A DNA stretch of 5,240 bases from Alphaproteobacteria bacterium. GTDB taxonomy: Bacteria; Pseudomonadota; Alphaproteobacteria; Geminicoccales; Geminicoccaceae. A program made the translations under genes and the position numbers. The notes under the pieces were generated by a model. It saw only the letters and a program-made list of their open reading frames with translations, was not told the DNA's origin and ran no database searches. Where the stretch lies: contig JALSRW010000046.1 in NCBI GenBank assembly GCA_026984595.1, forward strand, positions 1 to 5,240, written 5' to 3'. Shown here one piece after another: positions 1 to 5,240 of the stretch. The stretch's first letter is position 1. Every line of letters begins with the position of its first letter.

Positions 1-1775
1 TGTGGAACACCTTCCTCGCCCCGCCGGCAGTGCAGGGGAACGATACGAAAAAGATCTGGGATCGTCAGATCGAGAACTTCTGGGAGGTGAACTGGGTATT
101 GGGAAAGGATCCCGAAGACGGATCCGACGGCGCCTGGCTCGACCGCCGCAAGAACTGGCGGGCGCATCTGCCCACCACCGGGGAGCCCGGCGACCACTGC
201 CGCATGCTCGGTGATTATCAGGAGCTGTCGGGCTGGGTGCGGGCGAAAGGGCAGGGAAAAGCACAGAGCGATTTCTGGGAAGCGCTGCGTGCGGAGGTGA
301 AGGCGGTCGTCAATCCCGGTGCCGACGACATCTTCGAGCTGCTGGAGATCCGCCCCACCGAACGCCTTTGCGCGCCCGCCCTGGTCAAGCGTCTCTTTCC
401 CTGCCTGCCGGCCGAAACACTCGAGAAAGTGCTCGGCTGGGTGCCGCAGGGCTGCCAGATGCGGGACGGAGAGCCGCAATGGCACCTTCCCCCGCGCGTC
501 CGCCTCTGGCCCTCCACTGCCTATATGGCCGGGGCACCCTGGATGCTGTCGGCCTGGCGAGAAATCGAAGACGCATGCAAGGATTTCCGGCGGGCCTGCC
601 GCGCGAAGCTCTACGTGCCGTCGGTGGCCGAACACGACAGTTACGTCGAATCCTTCCGTAGGCTGGACAGCCAGGAGGCCAAGGAATTCGGTCTGCTCGA
701 CGGCTCCTTCTTCTTCGACGACATGCTTCGCACCGAAGCGAGAAATCTCGAGCGCGAGGCGGAAGCTCTCCAGCAGGTCGATCCGGGACGTGCTCGAAGG
801 CTCCGGGACCGTTCCCGGAAGGTCGAGGAAATCCGCGGCGAACTCGCGAGGCTCCGGGAGGCCTATCGACGCCGGGTCGGGCCGGGGCTTCGCGCCCGTC
901 AGGTCAAACTCCTCACCACCTCGCCCTTCTACGCGCTCCTGGTGATGGACGGCGACGCAATCGGCAAGCTGCTCGGAAACGCGGCAGAACATCGCAGGGA
1001 AAGCGAGGTCAGCGAGGCGCTGCGCCGATTCACCGACCGGGTCGTCGACTTGGTCGAAAAGGAGCACGACGGGACGTTGATCTACGCCGGCGGTGACGAT
1101 GTGAAGGCGTTCCTGCCGCTTACCACCGCCATTCCCTGCGCGATCGCGCTCCACAGAGCGTATCTGGAGGCCATGAAGGACGTGGCGGAGAGACTCGATG
1201 TGCCCCCCACCATCTCGGCTGGCCTCGTCTTCGCCCACTACCACGTGCCGCTTTCCTCCGTGATCCGCGAGGCCGACGATCTTCTCAAGAAGACGGCCAA
1301 AGAACGCAACGGGCGCAACTCGATCGCGATTTCGGTGGAAAAGCCGTCCGGGACGATGGCGGAATATGTGACCAGCTTCGTGCGAGCGAGAGCGGCCGAC
1401 TGCTGCAGGTCACCGATCGACGGGCTCCAGGATCTCGCACGTGCCTATGCGCAGGACATCGAGCGCTCGACGAGCTTCCTCTACAATATGAAGGATCGCT
1501 ACGAGCACGTCCTGGAATTGTTCGGGAACGACCGTGAAAAGCTGAAGAGCGTCATGCTGGCGGAATGGGTGAAAGGAAAGAAGGGGCCGACGGAAGAGGA
1601 CCAGGCGCGCATCAACGAGCTGCTCCAGGTTTGTCTCGCGCACAAGGGGCCGAGAAAAAGCGTAACACGCTTCCGCATCGAGGGCGGGCTGATCGCCCGT
1701 TTTCTCGCCGACAACGGGGTCGGCACCCTCGATGCGTATCATCGCTCTCTCGCGCCGGCGGCAGACGGGGCATGA
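1..1775 (+). CDS. cmr2: Type III-B CRISPR-associated protein Cas10/Cmr2, 5'-truncated by the window edge
   Basis: Large subunit of the Cmr effector complex. In this family, binding of target RNA activates the palm domain to make cyclic oligoadenylate from ATP. The frame is open to the left edge (first full codon at 3), so the N-terminus, including any HD nuclease domain, is missing. Numbering residues from the GTG at 30, visible motifs in order are: WDRQIENFWE (10-19), of the type found in the first palm region of Cmr2; HCRMLGDYQELSG (56-68), where a CxxC zinc finger often lies but only one Cys remains; ERLCAPALVKRLFP (111-124), a Cmr2 signature; a charged helical stretch (236-282); MDGDAIGK (306-313) and YAGGDD (352-357), the metal and nucleotide site of the second palm; ISAG (395-398) and AKERNGRN (423-430). 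The C-terminal part is helical, as in domain D4. The stop overlaps the cmr3 start as ATGA. The GTG at 30 is unlikely to be the true start, because Cas10-like sequence continues upstream of it. Identity is very secure. Active cyclase is inferred from the intact motifs. Confidence 0.97.
   Translation, partial: WNTFLAPPAVQGNDTKKIWDRQIENFWEVNWVLGKDPEDGSDGAWLDRRKNWRAHLPTTGEPGDHCRMLGDYQELSGWVRAKGQGKAQSDFWEALRAEVKAVVNPGADDIFELLEIRPTERLCAPALVKRLFPCLPAETLEKVLGWVPQGCQMRDGEPQWHLPPRVRLWPSTAYMAGAPWMLSAWREIEDACKDFRRACRAKLYVPSVAEHDSYVESFRRLDSQEAKEFGLLDGSFFFDDMLRTEARNLEREAEALQQVDPGRARRLRDRSRKVEEIRGELARLREAYRRRVGPGLRARQVKLLTTSPFYALLVMDGDAIGKLLGNAAEHRRESEVSEALRRFTDRVVDLVEKEHDGTLIYAGGDDVKAFLPLTTAIPCAIALHRAYLEAMKDVAERLDVPPTISAGLVFAHYHVPLSSVIREADDLLKKTAKERNGRNSIAISVEKPSGTMAEYVTSFVRARAADCCRSPIDGLQDLARAYAQDIERSTSFLYNMKDRYEHVLELFGNDREKLKSVMLAEWVKGKKGPTEEDQARINELLQVCLAHKGPRKSVTRFRIEGGLIARFLADNGVGTLDAYHRSLAPAADGA
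1089..1100 (+). other. GGDD motif codons of the Cas10 palm/cyclase domain
   Basis: The codons GGC GGT GAC GAT encode Gly-Gly-Asp-Asp within the context LIYAGGDDVKAF. In Cas10 proteins the two Asp residues coordinate the metal ions for cyclic oligoadenylate synthesis. The partner acidic motif DGD is at 948-956 in LLVMDGDAIGK. Both are intact, so this Cas10 is predicted to be signalling-competent. Confidence 0.93.
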
Positions 1776-2926
1776 CGCGCTATCTCGTCCATCCGATCGA
1801 CACCCTCTTCTTCCGCGACGGGCGGCCCTTCGAGCAGGAGGACGAGGGCATGGCGGACGTGCGTTCCCTCTTCCCGCCCTGGCCCTCGGTTCTGGCCGGC
1901 GCCTTCCGGGCCGCCCTCGCCCGCGCCATGGGCTGGGACGGGCGCAGCGACTGGGCCAAAGACCCGCGGCTGAAGCAGGCGCTCGGCAACGGTCCCGAGG
2001 ATACGGGAAACCTCACCTTCGGCCCGCCGACGCTGCTCTGCCGGGGGGCGGACGATACGTTCCACCGGCTCTATCCGGTGCCGCGGCACCTTCTGCTCGA
2101 GAACGGCCTGCCCTTTCTGCTGGATCCCGCGGACGCCGAAGCGTTCCGGACGGATCTCGGGGATCTCGTCCTGCCGAAAGCGAAGGCGGGGGTGAAGGAG
2201 ATCGAGGAAAGCCGGATCGATCCCTCCGGCCTCACCCGGGTTCTCGCCGGCGAGGCCCCGGACGCAGATCGGATCCTCGAAGAGAAACGGCTGGTCGCGC
2301 ACGAATACCGGGTGGGACTGCAGCGCGATCCGCGCTCCCGGACCGCCGTTCACGGTATGCTCTACGCCGCCAGCCATCTGCGGCTGGGCCAGGGTGTCGG
2401 ACCGCTGGAACGGAAGACGGGAACCGCGGAACCCATGAACAGGGTCGCCCTCGGTCTGGAGGTGGAGGGCGCGCCTCGGGAACCGGAGCGGCTCGGTGTG
2501 CTCGGCGGCTTCCAGCGACCGGCCGCCTTCGAGAAATGCGAAGTTCGGTGGCAGGACGCGAAAGAGCCTTCGAAGCCGCCGGAGGACGGCCGCTACATCC
2601 TCTATGTCCATTCACCGATCCGGCTGAAAGGAAACGACTGGCCGCGCCCCGACTGGAACCATCCGGAGCTGCCGGGAAGGCTCGCCTTCGCCTGCGCCGA
2701 CCGGCCGGTGATGATCGGCGGCTGGGACGGAAGACCGGGAAATCATCGGGGACCGCGCCCCCTGGAGCCGCACATCCCGGCCGGCAGCGTGCTGTTCTTC
2801 GAAGGTGCCGATGCGAGCGAGCTGGCGGAGCTCTGGAAGAACCGGAGCCGGCGCGCACTCGGCGAACGCGAGAAGTTCGGCTTCGGCCGTTTTCTCCTCG
2901 GATACTGGCCTCGGAAGGAATGTTGA
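1772..2926 (+). CDS. cmr3: Type III-B CRISPR module protein Cmr3 (Cas5-like RAMP)
   Basis: Cmr3 pairs with Cas10 at the foot of the Cmr complex and, in characterised systems, binds the 5' handle of the crRNA. The 384-residue product is within the family's usual range of roughly 320-400. The N-terminus has the Cmr3 signature: PIDTLFFRDGRPF at 8-20, then LFPPWPSVLAGAFR at 33-46. The C-terminus ends with a Gly-rich RAMP segment, KFGFGRFLLGYW at 368-379. The ATG at 1772 was chosen because the family signature begins right after it and it overlaps the cas10 stop as ATGA. The frame is open upstream to 1565, but that part lies inside cas10 and does not resemble Cmr3. There is no strong Shine-Dalgarno sequence before this ATG (only a weak GACGGGG at 1764-1770), so translation probably depends on coupling to cas10. 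The stop lies 3 bases before cmr4. The middle of the protein is less conserved and could only be assigned by context. Confidence 0.95.
   Translation: MTRYLVHPIDTLFFRDGRPFEQEDEGMADVRSLFPPWPSVLAGAFRAALARAMGWDGRSDWAKDPRLKQALGNGPEDTGNLTFGPPTLLCRGADDTFHRLYPVPRHLLLENGLPFLLDPADAEAFRTDLGDLVLPKAKAGVKEIEESRIDPSGLTRVLAGEAPDADRILEEKRLVAHEYRVGLQRDPRSRTAVHGMLYAASHLRLGQGVGPLERKTGTAEPMNRVALGLEVEGAPREPERLGVLGGFQRPAAFEKCEVRWQDAKEPSKPPEDGRYILYVHSPIRLKGNDWPRPDWNHPELPGRLAFACADRPVMIGGWDGRPGNHRGPRPLEPHIPAGSVLFFEGADASELAELWKNRSRRALGEREKFGFGRFLLGYWPRKEC
2915..2919 (+). promoter_or_regulatory. Ribosome binding site for cmr4
   Basis: AAGGA inside GGAAGGAA, 10 bases before the ATG at 2930 and still within the last codons of cmr3. 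It supports the ATG at 2930 as the cmr4 start. Confidence 0.6.
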
Positions 2927-2929
2927 GCC

Positions 2930-3757
2930 ATGCAGGGCACGATCCTCGGACTGCTCGCCGAAACCCACATCCATCCCGGCGCCGGACAGAGCGAAGGGGT
3001 GGTGGATCTGCCGGTCGCCCACGAGAAGACCACCGACTACCCCTTCGTTCCCGGCTCCGGCGTCAAGGGCGCGATGCGCGATCTCGCGGAGCGGCGCTTC
3101 AACGATGGTACGGTGGAACGGATCTACGGCAGGCCCGACGGGGCCGGCGAACTTCTCCTCTCCGACGCCAAGCTGCTGCTGCTGCCGGTGCGCTGTCTGA
3201 GCCGCTGCTATCTCTGGCTCACCTGCCCCTATCTGATCGAGCGCTTCCAGCGCGACCGGCTGCGGGTGACGAATGACGAACCGCAGCAGCTCGATTTCTC
3301 GGCTCTCTCCGACGGAGATCCGCCACCGATCCTGTGCGCCGGAACGGACGGGGAGAAGCTGTTCCTCGAGGAGCGGCTCTTCGCCCGCAAGGGAAAGCTC
3401 CCCGACGGCGTGGCGAAGCTGATCGCGCCGCTGTTCGGAAACAGCCCGGCCAAGCAGCGGCTCGTCGAACAGCTCGCCGTCGTGAGGGATGCGGATTTCG
3501 CCTGGTTCACGCGCTACGCGCTTCCGGTGCACGCCCACAATGTGCTCGACGAGAACAAGACCTCGAAGAACCTCTGGTACGAGGAGACGGTGGCCCCGGA
3601 CACGCTCTTCTATACGCTGGCCCTGTTCCGCAACGGCAATGCCGCGCAGCATCTCGACGCCCTGTTCTTCGAGAACGGCGGCCGGCCCTATCTTCAGCTC
3701 GGCGGCAACGAGACCACGGGCCAGGGCTGGCTGCACGTGGCGAAGGTGACACCATGA
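2930..3757 (+). CDS. cmr4: Type III-B CRISPR module protein Cmr4 (Cas7-like backbone, target-RNA endonuclease)
   Basis: Cmr4 forms the repeated backbone along the crRNA, and each subunit cleaves the bound target RNA, giving cuts at 6-nucleotide spacing in studied complexes. The product is 275 residues, a normal length. Motifs seen are: THIHPGAGQ (12-20); VVDLPVAHEKTTDYP (24-38), with Asp26 at the position of the catalytic Asp known from Cmr4; FVPGSGVKGAMR (39-50), the RAMP loop; YGRPDGAGELLLSDAKLL (66-83); LTCPYLIERFQRD (97-109); LWYEETVAPDTLF (215-227), the acidic stretch near the active site; and LGGNETTGQGW (257-267) at the C-terminus. His15 is also present; from memory, a His at this position and an acidic residue near 227 were tested along with Asp26 in the archaeal enzyme. 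Everything needed for target cleavage appears intact. Cys89, Cys93 and Cys99 lie close together, with no known meaning. The stop overlaps the cmr5 start as ATGA. Confidence 0.97.
   Translation: MQGTILGLLAETHIHPGAGQSEGVVDLPVAHEKTTDYPFVPGSGVKGAMRDLAERRFNDGTVERIYGRPDGAGELLLSDAKLLLLPVRCLSRCYLWLTCPYLIERFQRDRLRVTNDEPQQLDFSALSDGDPPPILCAGTDGEKLFLEERLFARKGKLPDGVAKLIAPLFGNSPAKQRLVEQLAVVRDADFAWFTRYALPVHAHNVLDENKTSKNLWYEETVAPDTLFYTLALFRNGNAAQHLDALFFENGGRPYLQLGGNETTGQGWLHVAKVTP
3743..3749 (+). promoter_or_regulatory. Ribosome binding site for cmr5
   Basis: AAGGTGA lies 4 bases before the ATG at 3754 (its AAGG core is 7 bases away), within the end of cmr4. It supports the ATG that overlaps the cmr4 stop. 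Confidence 0.5.
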
Positions 3758-4224
3758 CGGCACGGCTCCTGGAGCAGAGACGGGCGGAAATCGCACTTGG
3801 GCAGGTGGAAGCCTTGCAAAGCAGAGACAAGAAGTTTCGCGATGCCTACACTTCTTATGCAAAGAGCCTGCCCGCCACGATTCTACTTTCCGGCCTCGGT
3901 CAGGCGGTGGCCATGGCCATGAGCCGCAGTGGCTCGGACGAGGGCAACCAGAAGGCCTGGAAAACCCTCGTCGGCCATCTCGAAACCTGGCTGCTCGAGG
4001 AGGCGGGAGCGGCCAGCCCGTATTTCGATGCGCAATACAGCAGGAATGGCGAGACACCGGGCCTACAGCTCATGAAGAAGATCACGAGCCTCGATCAGCG
4101 CGCTTATGTAACAGCCCAGGCCGAGGCGCTGGCCTATCTGCAATGGCTCAAGAAGTTCGCCAACGCGCTGCTGGCGGAACCGGAGAAGACGTCGGAGACG
4201 GCCGATGCCCCAGAAGCAGGGTAG
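3754..4224 (+). CDS. cmr5: Type III-B CRISPR module protein Cmr5 (small subunit, Cas11-like)
   Basis: Cmr5 is a small, all-helical subunit that stacks into the minor filament of the Cmr complex and helps place crRNA and target RNA. The product is 156 residues, slightly above the usual 120-150. Characteristic segments are the N-terminal helix with QRRAEIALGQV (8-18), then FRDAYTSYAKSLPATILLSG (28-47), matching the family pattern of Tyr, a short helix, Leu-Pro and then a Gly-led helix. LGQAVAMAMS follows (48-57), and YLQWLKKFANALL (128-140) is the final helix typical of Cmr5. The last 16 residues (AEPEKTSETADAPEAG) look disordered. It starts inside the cmr4 stop and overlaps cmr6 by 20 bases. 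The first third (3781-3900) is about 56% G+C by my count, against about 68% in a sampled 60 bases of cmr4. Assignment rests on both sequence pattern and operon position. The frame is open upstream to 3334, but that part is a shadow of cmr4. Confidence 0.94.
   Translation: MTARLLEQRRAEIALGQVEALQSRDKKFRDAYTSYAKSLPATILLSGLGQAVAMAMSRSGSDEGNQKAWKTLVGHLETWLLEEAGAASPYFDAQYSRNGETPGLQLMKKITSLDQRAYVTAQAEALAYLQWLKKFANALLAEPEKTSETADAPEAG
4194..4198 (+). promoter_or_regulatory. Ribosome binding site for cmr6
   Basis: GGAGA ends 6 bases before the ATG at 4205 and lies inside the cmr5 coding sequence. It supports ATG 4205 as the cmr6 start and the 20-base overlap with cmr5. Confidence 0.6.
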
Positions 4225-5240
4225 GCTTCCGCTCTACCGCGACGCGCTTCGGGATGCGCCGCGCCATTGGCATCCGGATGGCCATCCCGGCCTCTGGTGG
4301 GACAAGTTCTGCGATCTCTGGGTGGCGGAGTATTCCGACCTCGAACAGCAGGTGGTTCAGGAGCGGGGGCAGGGAAGGTCGGAGATCAAGCGGACCGGCA
4401 AGGCGGAGTGGATATCGACCCTGCTCCACGAGAGGCAGCGTAACGGTCTGGTCGCCGCCGATGCCACCACGCAGGCGCGCCTCGAGCTCGGCGACTCCGG
4501 CCGCCTCGCCGCGGCGCGCCAACGCCTCGAGGCGCTCTGGCAGGCGAGCGGTGCGGCAATGGTGGAATTGGAGCTCACCGCTCCCTTCGTCACCGGCACC
4601 GGCTACGAACACCCCACCGAGAACGGATTTCTGTTCCACCACAGCCTCGGCGTGCCCTTTCTTCCGGGCTCGGCTCTGAAGGGCCTCGCGCGCGCCTGGG
4701 CGCACGACTGGGGCCACTGGCCGAACAAAGAAACGAGAGACAAAGAGATCGCCCGCATCTTCGGCCCGCCACCGGCGAGCGGCGCACTCTCCGTCGGCTC
4801 GGTGGTTTTCTTCGATGCTCTGCCGACGGCACCGGTGAAGCTCACCATGGAGGTGATGACGCCCCATTACCAGCCGTGGTACCAGGCCGACCGTCCGGCC
4901 GCACGTCCTCCCGCCGACTGGTACGACCCGACCCCGATCCCCTTCCTCGCTCTTGCTCCGGGTTCGACATTCCTGTTCGCCGTCGGGCCGCGTCGACCAC
5001 AGAACCCGCAGGACCGAAAAGACGCCGAGACCGCCTTCGCCTGGCTGAAGGACGCCCTCGACGGGCTCGGGGCCGGGGCCAAGACGGCGATCGGCTTCGG
5101 CCGGTTCGAGGAGGCGGGCGCACGGCAGCAGCGCGATACGGCCCTCGGACAGGAGGCGGCGAAGGCGCGAGCTTCCGGGTCGGCGGCAGGCAGGCTCCCA
5201 TCGGCTGGCGAGCCGGCCAGCGTCGCCGCCCGCGTGCTCG
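4205..5240 (+). CDS. cmr6: Type III-B CRISPR module protein Cmr6 (Cas7-like RAMP), 3'-truncated by the window edge
   Basis: Cmr6 sits near the crRNA 3' end of the complex, between the last Cmr4 and Cmr1. The frame from ATG 4205 stays open to the right edge, giving 345 residues with no stop. About 118 N-terminal residues (Trp- and charge-rich, probably helical) precede the RAMP core: PFVTGTGYEHPTENGF (127-142), then LGVPFLPGSALKGLAR (148-163), the classic Cmr6 loop with GSxLKG. IFGPPPASGALSVGSVVFFD follows (about 183-202), and the Gly-rich motif GLGAGAKTAIGFGRF is at 287-301 (bases 5063-5107). In many Cmr6 proteins this last motif lies close to the C-terminus. Here at least 44 more residues follow, rich in Ala, Arg, Gln and Gly and apparently disordered at first. 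The start was chosen for the GGAGA ribosome site and the overlap with cmr5. Identity as Cmr6 rather than Cmr1 or Cmr4 follows from the GSALKGLAR and GAGAKTAIGFG pair and from gene order. Confidence 0.95.
   Translation, partial: MPQKQGRLPLYRDALRDAPRHWHPDGHPGLWWDKFCDLWVAEYSDLEQQVVQERGQGRSEIKRTGKAEWISTLLHERQRNGLVAADATTQARLELGDSGRLAAARQRLEALWQASGAAMVELELTAPFVTGTGYEHPTENGFLFHHSLGVPFLPGSALKGLARAWAHDWGHWPNKETRDKEIARIFGPPPASGALSVGSVVFFDALPTAPVKLTMEVMTPHYQPWYQADRPAARPPADWYDPTPIPFLALAPGSTFLFAVGPRRPQNPQDRKDAETAFAWLKDALDGLGAGAKTAIGFGRFEEAGARQQRDTALGQEAAKARASGSAAGRLPSAGEPASVAARVL

Noticed and set aside
30..32. GTG as the true start of cas10
   Set aside because: The frame is open to the window edge, and the codons before it (WNTFLAPPA) read on smoothly into the Cmr2 WDRQIENFW region, so the gene begins outside the window.
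1565..1771. An upstream extension of cmr3 from an earlier start
   Set aside because: It lies inside cas10, its translation does not resemble Cmr3, and the family signature starts just after the ATG at 1772.
1739..2611. A 290-codon open frame on the - strand opposite cmr3
   Set aside because: It lies wholly opposite a secure Cmr3 gene, is low in recognisable motifs, and is explained by G+C codon bias.
1732..3276. A 514-codon + strand frame across cmr3 and cmr4 in another phase
   Set aside because: The translation is Arg/Ala/Gly/Pro-rich, typical of an out-of-frame reading, and it overlaps two real genes.
2612..4057. A 481-codon open frame on the - strand across cmr3, cmr4 and cmr5
   Set aside because: It is antisense to three well-recognised genes. 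Long antisense frames are expected in G+C-rich DNA, and the translation shows no recognisable domain.
4143..4679. A 178-codon + strand frame over the start of cmr6
   Set aside because: It is Arg/Ser-rich and out of phase with the clear Cmr6 RAMP motifs read from 4205.
4842..5201. A - strand frame near the right edge
   Set aside because: It is antisense to cmr6, rich in Arg and Pro, with no ribosome site or domain.

Overview
The window is the core of a type III-B (Cmr) CRISPR-Cas effector operon, read entirely on the + strand. It carries cas10/cmr2 (5' end outside the window), cmr3, cmr4, cmr5 and cmr6 (3' end outside the window). The DNA is G+C-rich (about two thirds by eye) with strong G/C third-position bias. 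The protein styles resemble those of high-GC Proteobacteria, but nothing here fixes the genus, so that is an inference.

Layout: 1-1775 holds the C-terminal two thirds or so of Cas10/Cmr2, with the second palm (cyclase) domain and an intact GGDD motif. 1772-2926 is Cmr3 (Cas5-like), 2930-3757 is Cmr4 (Cas7-like backbone and target-RNA nuclease), 3754-4224 is Cmr5 (small subunit) and 4205-5240 is the open-ended Cmr6 (Cas7-like cap). Genes overlap by 4, 4 and 20 bases, or are 3 bases apart, so the whole window is coding. No promoter, terminator, RNA gene, transposon or CRISPR array was found.

How they work together (family knowledge): Cmr3 holds the crRNA 5' handle next to Cas10. Repeated Cmr4 subunits run along the crRNA and cut target RNA, Cmr5 lines the second filament, and Cmr6 caps the 3' end together with Cmr1. 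Target binding switches on Cas10, which here keeps the residues for making cyclic oligoadenylate. Cmr1, the Cas10 N-terminus (where any HD nuclease would lie), the CRISPR array, adaptation genes and any cyclic-oligoadenylate-responsive effector are not in the window.

I see no previously undescribed system inside these 5.2 kb. The points worth a second look are the apparent loss of a zinc-finger Cys pair in Cas10, a highly charged helical stretch in Cas10, the Ala-rich tail of Cmr6, and whatever genes flank the operon.
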